DNA of 64,000 bases, from NCBI GenBank assembly GCA_030248215.1, contig JASANG010003443.1:62001-126000 (forward strand). Reading direction: 5' to 3'. Shown here one piece after another: positions 25,215 to 36,900 of this stretch. Numbering within the stretch: the stretch's first letter is position 1; each line of letters starts with the position of its first letter. The translations under genes and the position numbers were made by a program. This stretch comes from Enoplolaimus lenunculus (Eukaryota; Nematoda; Enoplea; Enoplida; Thoracostomopsidae). The notes under the pieces are model-generated. The model had not been told where the DNA came from. It did no database searches and was given only the letters and a program-made list of their open reading frames with translations.

Positions 25215-25531
25215 TAATTTGATTTTAAATAAACCCGATAGGTTCAGGCACGTATATAGACACTAAAAAATCTCAGCAGGGGCATACAAGGCTTTTTGAT
25301 GACCTTATACAAGCAAGATTGAAAATTTTCTGGAGGGGGCTAAAAGACTGATCCGCCCTGGCCCTCCAGCTAGGATAGGTTCTGGAGCCAAGGAATGGTT
25401 CACACATGAAAGCTAGGTTTGTGCAAGTGTTTCGTGCTTATAATTCAGATTTGTTTACTTCTGAAAATAAATGATTTGCTAGTGAAGTGACGTTTTGTTC
25501 AAAATAAAATTAATGAAAAAATTGACAACTG

Positions 25532-25837
25532 ACCACTGGCCGGAATTATTGTACCCGAACTTTCCCTATACACAGAATGTAAAATTTCACCCCCCCCCCC
25601 TTTTTAATTCCACCACATAAACTGTTTCGGTGTCTGGTATTGGAAACTTCAACCTGCTTTGAAATATTACATTTTCTCACAATGAACACTGGCCAAAGTA
25701 ATTGTACCCGAACTTTCCCTATACAAAGAATGTAAAATTTCACCCACCCCCCTTTTCAATTCCACTACATAAACTGATTCGGTGTCTGGTATTGGAAATC
25801 TCAACCAGCTTTCAAATATTCGATTTTCACAAATTGA
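25532..25837. repeat. 153-bp tandem duplication
   Basis: The words CCCGAACTTTCCCTATACA, GAATGTAAAATTTCACCC and GGTGTCTGGTATTGGAAA occur twice, 153 bases apart. Each copy includes a C-run (11 C in copy 1, shorter in copy 2). Apparently non-coding. Confidence 0.75.
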
Positions 25838-26668
25838 TTAATGTATGGTATTTTTGAAACATTTTTGCATTTAAGCAATGAATTTTTAAGGACAAAGGTC
25901 GAATTCGAATGATTTGAAAATTAATTAAATTTACAGTATAAGCCTAAGCGTGCGGATAAGCCTGTAACTAAGTTTAAGCTCAAGCAAAAGAATGCAGTCT
26001 ATTGAAGATTAAAGTAGGAGCATAATTCATAAATTGCAAGCATAAGAATGCTAAATCAGAAGCATTAAATGACTTGGTTTGGCGCGGGAGAATGTGCAAC
26101 AGTGTTGGCCGCGCCTACCGCTCCACGCCTAATTTTAATTTGAAATTTTAGATTGTTTCAGAGATTGAGATTGAAAGATCATACTTGTAATTTCAAATTT
26201 CTTTTTAACAAAACTATTAACCTCAAACAAAATGAGAGATTTGCTTTTTCTAAATTTCAGGGATACTGTATTTTGAATTTATCGAATTAAACTTGAAACG
26301 GTATCAGTTAAAAAGAACAAATGCTATAGAGAAATTGAACTAAAATTGTAGTAAAGTGCAACTCAATTTTATTTTACATCATAAAATCGAAAACTGTTGA
26401 TAAAGATCTATTTCTATTTATGTAAAATCAAGGTGTTAGTAAAGTAAATAAAACTGAAGTTTAAACGACAAAGCAAAAAAGTACGTATTTTTTAACACAC
26501 GTTGCACCTATTAATGCTAAAATTAGCAAATACAACATCAATTTAATTAAGTCCGCAACTCCCTTCGAAAATTGTCAAGTTACGTCTCTGTTTGTTTATC
26601 AAACCCTGTTTGAGGCCTACTTCCGCCGTGCACTAATTTAATAAACTCCGCCAGTCCCTTTCAAAATG

Positions 26669-26918
26669 TACACACAAAATAGTATTTCTGAATTTATTCA
26701 GAAAAGTGTTTTCTGTGGCAAATCTGAAAATTTTTTCTGACATTTAAGACAATTTTTCTAAAAATAACTGGAAAACGTTTATTTTCAGACTTTATTTCAA
26801 AACTTTTTTGAAAACATTTTTAGTATAACAGAAATGCTTTTCAAGTGCGTCTTGCTAATTATATTTCTCAAATGTAAGAAATTTTTTCTTAAATATCGGA
26901 AATATTATTTTGAGTGTA
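26669..26918. mobile_element. Mariner-like MITE, 250 bp
   Basis: TACACACAAAATAGTATTTC at the left is nearly inverse to GGAAATATTATTTTGAGTGT followed by A at the right. TA borders both ends. The interior is rich in inverted AAATTTTTTCTGA-type words and can fold on itself. Confidence 0.65.
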
Positions 26919-27512
26919 TGGCTGCACCACTCGGCGCGGCCAAACCTCGTAGTTTCGACCCGCTTTCTTGTTTTAGTGGAGCATAGGCTCCAGACACCAG
27001 GTGCGCAGTCAACATATCATATGGAACTGGATTAATGAAATAAGGTGAGTGTCAGTTCAGGTTTAATGTAACTCTCAGCCAAAGCTAAGATTAGGTTAAC
27101 GATATACCGTCGCGTATAGGCGAAGTAAACAAGTGCTGTATCTGCAACCAAGATTATTTTTAGACTCCTTGCAATTTTCAAGGCAGAAGATTTCAAGCAT
27201 CAAAATTTGTGACACTTTTGGACTACGTTGATTCTGGTACTGCGTAAAATTTTTAGTTTCTACGTTTACCCCGCTACTGTGTGCTACTTTTAGTTCCGCC
27301 GCCGTTGCAGTTTACTTGTTCGAGGAATGTGTTATTAACTGGCGATGAGTGCTACGCACAGTTGAGAATACCTCATTTGAAATCCAGAAGCTTATTTCAA
27401 AACCTGCAAAACTGTTTCTGCCACCTTCAGGAAGCGTTCTCGGTTTGGGACGTAGTTTAGCCGTTTAATTTGAAAAAATTACGCAAGGCAACCGCGCAAG
27501 TCAACAGATTTA

Positions 27513-27618
27513 TGCGTCATCCATTTTATTGTGTGCCCCGCATGTGGAATTTGGCGACGCCAATTTCCAACTTGAGTTTGGAAAAAGGCTACAAATAGGA
27601 AATTGAAAACAGAAAATG
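27513..27618 (+). repeat. Left terminal inverted repeat of the 9.9 kb transposon
   Basis: A 106-bp copy that is the exact reverse complement of 37292-37397. It begins TGCGTCATCC and is preceded by the target duplication TTA at 27510-27512. After 27618 the two ends diverge, sharing only scattered GGAAATTGAAA-type motifs. Confidence 0.9.
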
Positions 27619-28054
27619 TTTCCATTTCCTTTATCCTTCGATTTTCTGTTTTCGAAAGGTAAATTGATTACATTATATTAAGTCAATTTCCTACTTGATA
27701 AAATAAAAAGTGTAGCAGTGGAAAATTGAAACAGTTATTGGAATTAATTTTCCACTCGGTCAACGTATTAAACACGTATAGGGAAATTGAAGAGGTTACA
27801 AAATTTTGACAACCAAAATGATATTGTCCCTCTGTTAGAAATGTTTAATAAAATGAATTTATGATATTTACCCCCAACATAAAACACACGAAACATCAAA
27901 TATTTTAAAATGAAAGTTCAAGAGGTCAGCGTTTGAACGCCGCCTACTAGAAGATTTCGGAAAACGGATATAGTCTACGCCTCAAAGCCTCAGCTTTAGT
28001 TACTAAAATCTAAGCATAATTTTAACCATATCTAAGCCAATAAAAGCCAATGCT

Positions 28055-28163
28055 TTAGCATCGAATTTGACTCTGGCGGAGTTGAATTTTGACTCAGTTT
28101 GTGTAGTCAGAAAAAACCTATTTCCGAGAGAGTGAATTTGACGCCCCAGTTTTTGCAGTGTAA
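28055..28163. mobile_element. Mariner-like MITE, partial, inside the large transposon
   Basis: Shares GAATTTTGACTCAGTTTGTG, AAAACCTATTTC-GAGAGAG and the right end TTTTTGCAGTGTA with the 18541-18686 copy. The left end is lost. Confidence 0.5.
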
Positions 28164-28210
28164 TGACAACCGTCGAATCGTTAAGTAGATCGCAGCCACA
28201 TAGACGAGGT

Positions 28211-30647
28211 TTTGGAATATTATCACTAAATAGGACCCCTGTATAGAACAGAGTCGAAACAGTAGTATAAGCATATTCCTAAGCCTGAGCATAAGCGTAC
28301 GGATGAGCCTATTCCTAAGTCTAAGTCTAAGCTTTGATTAAATGAATAACTCAGCAATCTCCAATTTTGAGAGCCTAAATTCATGCAGCCACATAGACGA
28401 GGTTTTGCAATATTATCACTAAATAGGACCCATGTATAGAACAGGGCCGGAAGAGTAGTATAAGCATATTCCTAAGCCTGAGCCTAAACTTATGGATGAG
28501 CCTATTTCTAAGCCTAAGCCTAAGCCTAAGAAAAAATTAATCTAAAGCTTAAACTGACTCTGCTATAGCCCCTCCGGAAAACGATCGGCCCTGTTCTACA
28601 CATGGGCACCTAAATAATAACATTTTTTCCTAAAACTGTTTTCCAGAATTTCAAACATTCGTATCTTTTGAGGAAGTGCACTTGCCGTTCAGTAAAGTAT
28701 AAAGTTTACTGCCGTTCACGAAATTATAAAGTTTCTTGCCGTTCACAAAAGCGTACAGTTCCATGTGATAAACAAATAAGCAGCAATCGAATTCACATGA
28801 CGTCTAAATATTCAAGTTCAAAACAACATAGTAAATTTTCACGTGATCTTGAATTTTGAAGAAATTGCGATGCTTCACGTGATAAACATTTCGGCCAATG
28901 TTACTTTTAGACCCTCAACTGCAGATTAAGTATTTTCTAAGCCTAAGCCTAAGCGCAAGCCTATTTGGAATATTATCACTAAATAGGACCCCTGTATAGA
29001 ACACAGTCGAAACAGTAGTATAAGCATATTCCTAAGCCTGACCATAAGCGTACGGATGAGCCTATTCCTAAGTCTAAGTCTAAGCTTTGATTAAATGAAT
29101 AACTCAGTAATCTCCAATTTTGAGAGCCTAAATTCATGCAGCCACATAGACGAGGTTTTGCAATATTATCACTAAATAGGACCCATGTATAGAACAGGGC
29201 CGGAAGAGTAGTATAAGCATATTCCTAAGCCTGAGCCTAAACTTATGGATGAGCCTATTCCTAAGCCTAAGCCTAAGCCTAAGAAAAAATTAATCTAAAG
29301 CTTAAACTGACTCTGCTATAGCCCCTCCGGAAAACGATCGGCCCTGTTCTACACATGGGCACCTAAATAATAACATTTTTTCCTAAAACTGTTTTCCAGA
29401 ATTTCAAACATTCGTATCTTTTGAGGAAGTGCACTTGCCGTTCAGGAAAGTATAAAGTTTACTGCCGTTCACGAAATTATAAAGTTTCTTGCCGTTCACA
29501 AAAGCGTACAGTTCCATGTGATAAACAAATAAGCAGCAATCGAATTCACATGACGTCTAAATATTCAAGTTCAAAACAACATAGTAAATTTTCACGTGAT
29601 CTTGAATTTTGAAGAAATTGCGATGCTTCACGTGATAAACATTTCGGCCAATGTTACTTTTAGACCCTCAACTGCAGATTAAGTATTTTCTAAGCCTAAG
29701 CCTAAGCGCAAGCCTATTTGGAATATTATCACTAAATAGGACCCCTGTATAGAACACAGTGGAAACAGTAGTATAAGCATATTCCTAAACCTGAGCATAA
29801 GCGTACGGATGAGCCTATTCCTAAGTCTAAGCCTAAGCTTTGATTAAATGAATAACTCAGTGATCTCCAATTTTGGGAGCCTAAATTCATGCAGCCACAC
29901 AGATGAGGGTTTGCAATTTACCACTAAATAGGGCCCATGTATAGAACAGGGCCGGAACAGTAGTATAAGCATATTCTTAAGCCTGAGGCTAAGCGTATGG
30001 ATGAGCCTATTCCTATGCCTAAGCCTAAGCTTTGATTTAATGAATAACTCAGTAATCTCCAATGTTGAGAGCCTAAATTCATGCAGCCACATAGACGAGG
30101 TCTTCCAATATTATCACTAAATAGGACCCATGTATAGAACAGGGCCGGAAGAGTAGTATAAGCATATTCCTAAGCCTGAGCCTAAGCTTATGGATGAGCC
30201 TATTCCTAAGCCTAAGCCTAAGCCTAAGAAAAAATTAATCTAAAGCTGAAACTGACTCTGTTATAGCCCCTCCGGAAAACGATCGGCCCTGTTCTACACA
30301 TGGGCCCTAAATAATAACATTTTTTCCTAAAACTGTTTTCCAGAATTTCAAACATTCGTATCTTTTGAGGAAGTGCACTTGCCGTTCGCGAAAGTATAAA
30401 GTTTACTGCCGTTCACGAAATTATAATGTTTCTTGCCGTTCACAAAAGCGTACAGTTCCATGTGATAAACAAATAAGCAGCAATCGAATTCACATGACGT
30501 CTAAATATTCAAGTTCAAAACAACATAAATTTTCACGTGATCTTGAATTTTGAAGAAATTGCGATGCTTCACGTGATAAACATTTCGGCCAATGTTACTT
30601 TTAGACCCTCAATTGCAGATTAAGTATTTTCTAAGCCTAAGTCTAAG
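28211..30647. repeat. 753-bp tandem array (three units) built from TTAGGC-bearing MITEs, inside the large transposon
   Basis: The phrase TTTGGAATATTATCACTAAA recurs at 28211, 28964 and 29717, exactly 753 bases apart each time. Units 1 and 2 are nearly identical. Unit 3 (29717 to ~30647) is longer by about 190 bp because one MITE half is repeated again. Each unit contains two MITE-like segments with runs of CCTAAG, a trio of ~27-bp TGCCGTTCACGAAAG repeats, and a block bounded by CACGTGAT motifs. The small open frames at 28668, 29421 and 30365 are copies of one repeat, not genes. Confidence 0.88.
28423..28608 (+). mobile_element. TTAGGC-bearing MITE, best-preserved copy
   Basis: The left end TAGGACCCATGTATAGAACA and the right end CGGCCCTGTTCTACACATGG are inverse of each other over about 25 bases. 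Between them come GTATAAGCATATTCCTAAGC and four tandem CCTAAG units (28506-28530). Copies 29176-29361 and 30118-30306 are near identical within the tandem array. This copy defines the family used to call the others. No coding capacity. Confidence 0.8.
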
Positions 30648-30699
30648 GGCTGAAAAAGTGGATTCCTATTACCTCAGCAAACAATATATTCTAATATAT

Positions 30700-31270
30700 T
30701 AGTCCGCTTTGTTACAGATCCTTTCCACGTTCAAAGAACATAGCAAATTTTCACGTGATCTTGAATTTTGAAGAAACTGCGATGCTTCACGTGATAAACA
30801 TTTCGGCCGTGTTACTTTTAGGCCCAGAACTGCAGACTAAGCATTTTCTAAGCCTAAGTCTAAGCCCTGAAATAGTAGCTTTCTATTAATACCTCAGCAA
30901 ACAATATATTCTAGAATATTAGTCCGCTCTGTTTCAAATTCTTGCCCTGCACGAAAGTGTGCAGTTTCTTGCCGTTCACGAAAGTGTACAGTTCCACGTG
31001 ATAAAGAAATAAGCAACAATCAAATTCACGTGACGTCATTAACTATACAAGTTCAAAACAACATAGTAAATTTTCACGTGATCTTGCATTTTGAGGAAAT
31101 AGCGATGCTTCACGTGACAAACCTTTCGGCCAATGTTACTTTTAAACCCAAAATCGCAGATTAAGCATTTCCTAAGCCTAAGCTTAAGCGTTGAAAAAGT
31201 TGCTTCCTAAGCATAATCGTTGAACAAGTGCAATCCTAAGCCTAAGCAAAAAATATAGCCCAGAATATAA
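30700..31270. repeat. Degenerate continuation of the 753-bp array
   Basis: Fragments of the CACGTGATCTTGAATTTTGA block recur at about 30752 and 31076. Variants of the TGCCGTTCACGAAAGTGTACAG repeat recur near 30970, each followed by CCTAAGCCTAAG runs (30845, 31170, 31235). They look like older, diverged units or rearranged ends of the array. Confidence 0.65.
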
Positions 31271-31548
31271 ATCGGCTCTTTAATAGATTCACGCAGGTTT
31301 GACTATGCTTTTTTCTTGAAGATAATAATGATATATGAATTTGATGTCAATTTGTGGTTTAACGCATGTGATGACATTGAAAGTCGAATATGTGCCCATA
31401 AAACTAACCCGAACTTGTTAAATACACTTCATTATCCAAGTGTTTTTGCTCAAAAATATCAATCCCAAAATTAGCAGAACACACTAAAATGCAAACGGTA
31501 CATTCTGAAAGTAACATACTAAAAATAGTTCAACCTTCGAATATTTTG

Positions 31549-33024
31549 CTAGTCCGAATCGTCTGAGTTTCCTATGTCAAAAGCATTTCTTGCCAAAACT
31601 CCCGTATATGTACGTGTCATATAGGGATCACGTTCTTGAATTGTCACGGTTGTATTTGGAACGTATGCACGATCAAAAGAAAGGTCCCACCGTAATTCTC
31701 CTCGTTTAGGCATCAATATTTCAGCAGTTTGACCGTTGTTGTTTTCTTGCAATAAATCAGTATTTAAATCGCCGCAGCATTCCTGCGTTTTTTCACCGCT
31801 TGGAGAACACTTGCATTCTTGAGCAGATAATTCGCTTGATGTTGCTGATATGTCGAGTCCCTGTGCAACAATTTTGGCTCGACTGTTTACAGGGTTTTCT
31901 AGCGCCAGCCTAAGCTGCTGAGCGAACGATTTGTAAATGTTACTGCCGTTGCACACGTATAGAGTATTAGAACCGTTGGACGAGGAGTCCATATTAAGAT
32001 ACTTGTTATCGTTGTCAAGACTTCCGCAATGTATGTTAGCTTGTGATTGGTGCGTGCAAACATCAGAATGCAATGAATTATCTAATTTGTCATCGTTTTC
32101 GAACTCAATATTATTATTGACGTTGCCCTGCGCCGTATGTAACTGTTCCTGCTGTGCACAATCATCCAACAGACTACAATCATTGTCAGAGAGATTTTCG
32201 ATCTGCACCATGTCATTTAATATGTTATTGTTAATGTTCATATCAACAGGTTCAGGAGCATCTAAACATATTTCGCATACTAAACGTTTCGCAAACGCAT
32301 AACGTGCTTATATTGTGTTCTGTAGATAACCACCGGGTTCAGACAGAGCATTTAATTAAGCCCATACAACACTGCCGGAAACACTTATTACCAGGATTCA
32401 ACCTTGGTGTAGGATTGTTTTCGAGTTTTAATATTTAATGGCTTGTTTAGCAAGTATATATTTCGATATGCTAAAAACTTAGATTTGCATATTAAAAGGT
32501 GTCAAATTTTTGGAGTAGTGTTGCATATTCGCCATTTACCAAAATGTGAGCTTCAATAAACCGACACTGCTGTCCGGTTACAACATGCGTAAGTAGACTA
32601 CTGCGTAATATACAGGGTTCCATCGGAATTCCGATTCCGGCTGAAAATCCGGCAAAATTTGACTTCCGATTCCGATTCCGGCTAACTGCTGTTCTGATGC
32701 CGGAATTCTGATGTTTCGGTTATAAATTTTTAAGGTGATTGAACTTAGATCTTGCTTGTTTCTTTTTGTTTCGCTCATTTGCAATATTCTGTTTTTAGTA
32801 AGTATTCCGAGTGAAAAATTTGATTCCGATTCCGATACCGCTTCCGGCAAAATCTAGTTACGGTTGGAACCATCGTAATATATTAAGCTCTCAAACAACA
32901 CCCAAGGTAAATTACCAAATTCCGGTTTGGCAGGCGTCTCCACAGAGTCCGACGCAGTCGAATCATAATCTGCTTGTTTAACTTTGCGCTTTTGTTTCTT
33001 TCTATTTGTTCTGAGTGCAGTCAT
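31549..33024 (-). CDS. Second transposon gene: acidic Asn/Asp-rich protein with basic N-terminus, 2 exons
   Basis: Exon 1, 33024 to 32916, begins MTALRTNRKKQKRKVKQADY, a basic nuclear-localisation-like start, and ends at a GGTAATT donor in phase 1. Exon 2, 32261 to 31549, resumes DAPEPVDMNINNNILNDMVQ and runs to ...AFDIGNSDDSD and a stop, giving about 273 residues. Composition is rich in Asn, Asp, Gln and Ser, with scattered Cys (CKCSPSGEKTQECC). No known domain is recognised. The same strand and same element as the transposase suggest an accessory factor, as in two-gene transposons such as En/Spm. That role is an inference. The intron contains a hAT-like MITE (32613-32874). Confidence 0.6.
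32613..32874. mobile_element. hAT-like MITE, 262 bp, perfect 8-bp target duplication GTAATATA
   Basis: It starts CAGGGTTCCATCGG and ends with the near-inverse CGGTTGGAACCATC. Identical GTAATATA flanks it at 32605-32612 and 32875-32882. CAGGG ends with 8-bp duplications are the hAT signature. The body has repeated TTCCGATTCCG blocks. It sits in the intron of the acidic-protein gene of the large transposon and is related in inverse orientation to 33271-33690. Confidence 0.85.
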
Positions 33025-33270
33025 CCGCCGCCTCTTTTCTATAATTCAATAACACTGACTTAAACATATATATTCTCGTCATGTTATATTTCGATGTTTG
33101 AAAGACTGTTGAACTTTTACAATCATACGTTAAAAGTGTTCAAACGCTTTACAACACATAGTACTATGTATTGGTTTTAACGATCACAACGGTGACGGGG
33201 AAATACAGCATTCCCTACGGCTTTGTATAATATTGCTGTGTCAATAAACACCGCTTCGGAATGTATTCAG

Positions 33271-33690
33271 CAGAGGCCCAAACGGAACTAGATTTGGCCG
33301 GAAGCGGAACCGGAATCGGAATCTAATTTTTCTGTCGGATCCGGAATCGGAATCAGGTTTTGGTATTTCTATTAAAAAGTTAAAGGTGTATGACTTTTAA
33401 GTTTTGTTGCAGTATGTCTGTTTCCGTTACTGTTCACAGTTTCAGCAAAAATTGTTCGTATAGCTGATAGAATATATTTAACAACTCGGAATGCTTACTA
33501 AGAAAAAACCACTAGAATAACTTCAAATGAACGAAACAAAAAGAAACAAGAAAAATCAAGTTCAATCATCTTAAAATCCATAACCGAAAAATCTGAATTC
33601 CGGCATCGGAACAGCAGTTAGCCGGAATCGGAATCGGAAGTCAAATTTTACCGGAACTTCAGCCGTAATCGAAAATCCGATGGAACCCTA
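33271..33690. mobile_element. hAT-like MITE, 420 bp, perfect 8-bp target duplication GTATTCAG
   Basis: Flanked by GTATTCAG at 33263-33270 and 33691-33698. The end GATGGAACCCTA mirrors the CAGGGTTCCATC start of the 32613 element, and the interior aligns with it in inverse orientation (GACTTCCGATTCCGATTCCG, GCTAACTGCTGTTC). It lies between the two genes of the large transposon. Confidence 0.85.
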
Positions 33691-33985
33691 GTATTCAGTC
33701 TTTAAGTACTAAAGCGGTGTTGCTTGAATTTTCGATTTTAATTTTGAGCGCTGCGTTTTGGTTCAAGTATAATTGTAACTACCGTTTTTCAGGAAATTTT
33801 TGTGTACAATGCAAGATTTTCAGAGTGGAAAAATGGGAGTTTCGGACCCTTTGCCCTGCTCCCGCTGCGACGCTACTGGTCAGCTTATACGTGATTGGTA
33901 ACCTGATTCATAGCTACGTCGTTGAGTGTTAGTAGAACTAGTTAGGTCGAAAAAAATGCTAAATCTAAATATAACCCAAACGCTT

Positions 33986-36900
33986 TTAAAACACCGTACT
34001 GTTTTTATGCAACGCCCATAAGCGATCAATCTCACGCCGGGTTTCTTCCTCTGTTAGCATACAAGAGCACGCCAGACGACATATATCACTGTAAGGATGT
34101 CTACTGCTAGCTATCGAGTCCTCAAAGTGGCTCTTGATCTTTGCTGAAGGATACTGCCGCATTTGGCATTCTGAATTTTTCATAGCGGAAGCGACAGCAT
34201 CTTTTGCTCAAATTTTTAAAGGTATAATAGTAGTATAGATAATTAAGCTCGCATTACGCTGTCGTATAGGAGCTCAGTCCCATAATGAAAACTTGCCTTT
34301 CTCCTAGAAAAGTTTTCGATTCACTTATAAGTCATTTGAAATCAAAATCCTACCCTTGAATAAATTGCGCGTACCTATCTAGCATGTAAAGTTGTCACGG
34401 TCCTGGCCCAAAAGCAAAACAATCTGAACTGGAAATGTATATTGTCCATTCAATCTGGTGCATACGGGTTCAAAATGCGACAGTACAAACGTTGATACTG
34501 CGGTTGTCTAATAAAATAAACTTTTTGCAGACCACGGCTAACGCTTTCCCGTGTCTACTAGATTGCTGCTGCAAACACAATGCATCATGCACGCTTATTT
34601 GGGCTCTGGACGCTTCACTCGCGTGTTGTCTCTGCCATATATACTGCACGCCGCGGCACTGATTTTTTGAGTTTTAAAATGCTAACTGGAACTTGAAATA
34701 ATGTTAGAATATAAATTTTTGTATAGCTCTTACCGTCCAAATAATGCCCTCGGCATTTGCCTTTGCATTCTAAACACTGTTCGCCCCATTTTTTGTCTGG
34801 GTTAGGAACAGGCCAGATTTGCTTGAAAACATGTGGACCGCCATTGAACCAATGCATTGCGTTGCTGTAAAAACTTTCTAAATTTGAAGTTGATGCGTAT
34901 TGTAATAGCTTTGTAGCGGCTATTGGATTTATAGGGGCGTATGCAAAGGGTATACACGATACAACCGGCATAAGAATTTTTCAAAACATTGAAAACTTTC
35001 GCACGTTAAAGGTGCTTGAGTTAAAATACGGAATTGTCAACCAATGAAATCCTGGCTATACCATGATTGTCGGAAGAAAAATTATTCTCCAAATTTGTAC
35101 ATATGAACTTTGTGAGAAGACATAAAATCAAAAGCCGCAAAATATTAATGCAATATACGTTTATTGAAAGTCATATAGACTATATTGGTGTTATACCGTT
35201 TTAGCATGCAATTTCTGAATTACAAAGGTGTGTACAAGAATACGGTTTGAGTAGAAAGTTTGAAGTTACACATGAATTTCATTTATACGCTACCTGTTGG
35301 CATATCTAGAGCTTCGCCGCTATAATTGTTATCGTTTTTACGAGTGTAAACGGATAGTAAAATAACGAAAATAACGGAAATGGAAAGCAGATATTGACGT
35401 ATAACTGTTTCAAAGTTGAGCGAAAAATTAACAAAATTAGCCTTATTTCCATAACGGAAACGGACACCGATTTTTTTCTGGGAACGGAAACAGATATTCA
35501 GTTACACTTTGATTTTTACACTTACAACTGAACTTACATGAACCTTCGGCACGATTCAGAGCGCATATACTCTTGGCAAACTGAATGTGGACACTCTGGA
35601 TTTTCGCCGCAGCATATTTTCAGCCCATAAAAATACTTTTCATCCTGCGTATATATTCGGTGATGCATTTGAATTTGTTGTGCTTGCTCTAATAGCTGCC
35701 ACGTATCAGGGTGAGAGCGCATACATTTCTTCTTTGCAATTTTGTTACCTTTTAAAAAGATTCTGACCACTTTGCGTGTAATTACCTGCTTTGCGCCAAA
35801 AACAAATTGAAAATTGGTATTTCCGTATTTAGCTGACCTAACGTGATCAATATACATTTCGGCTGCGAGTCTGTTGTTGGCTTCTAATATTTTCTGCCCC
35901 ATTTTGGTTTCAAGATAATCATTATGCTCAAGCAAATTTGAAGGCACAAAAAACTGTGCCTCGGCTTGCTTTAAAACACCGTTTACGCGCTCTACGTCGT
36001 TACGAAAAGACCCACCTGGGTATCGTGTTGTAAGTATCGTTACTACATGTTTCTTTTGTAAGTGATCAATTGCTAGAAACAACTTGACTTCAGCTTTATT
36101 AGGTGCTTCGCTTGGCCCTCCATCGCGCCGAAACAGCCATACCTTAAACCGCTCGGGGTTCTCAACAGCCTCCTGTTCTACTAGTTGGTAATCAGCATAA
36201 TGCTGTGCTGCGCTCTTTTCGTACAATGCCTTTGGTTTAACAACGCCAATCACTTTCTGAGGGTGATTGCGTGTCTGCGGAATTAAGTAGTTTGACACTT
36301 GGATTGTTGATGGGTACGTGTTTTGATAATCGACCCTTGTGGTAATATTCGGTTCACCTGCGACTGTAAGCACCGGGAACTGATTATGAGTGACAACTGT
36401 ATCTAATCGAATTGCAGCGGCATCGTCCATTGCAATTTGAAGTGCAAATTGACACTTGGACTCGATGTAGTCTTTGATCCTATAGTAGGCATTACTCATA
36501 TATTTATCAATGGAAGGCTTAATACCAAATGCTCTACGAGCCCTGTTAAATCGCAAATCGACCTCACCGTAATGACGGTGAGTTACGTTACGTAACTTGT
36601 GACGTTTAGTGCATAAGTAAAACACTGTGCTACGGGATATTTTTGTCGTATTATAGTACTTATGTAGGTACTGTTGAATACTTCTTAAAGTTACTTTTTG
36701 CGAGCGCTGATGTTTTCCCTTCCGCCTATAATAAACCGTAAATGCCCCCGTCCGCCTCCACCTATCTGCTCCAATGTTGTTACGCCTAACAAAATTTTCG
36801 ATCACTTGTCCAATGTTCGGAAATTTTCGCAGGTATCGGGGTTCTGCATTAGATCGCACGTACTTTTGATTTTGAAGCAGCCGAAATGCAGCTATTTTTT

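Noticed and set aside
25546-25743. Minus-strand frame with internal repeat
   Set aside because: Generated by the 153-bp tandem duplication.
28506-30230. Chromosome end or true interstitial telomere
   Set aside because: The TTAGGC runs are only 2-4 units, degenerate, and always placed inside MITEs with their own inverse ends.
28668-30553. Three nearly identical 62-63 codon open frames (Cys/Arg/Lys-rich)
   Set aside because: They are copies of the 753-bp tandem unit. The Cys-Arg-Ser repeats come from a 27-bp DNA repeat, and there is no start context or homology.
31937-32302. 121-codon plus-strand frame
   Set aside because: It is the reverse shadow of exon 2 of the transposon's acidic-protein gene, which has the better composition and splice support.
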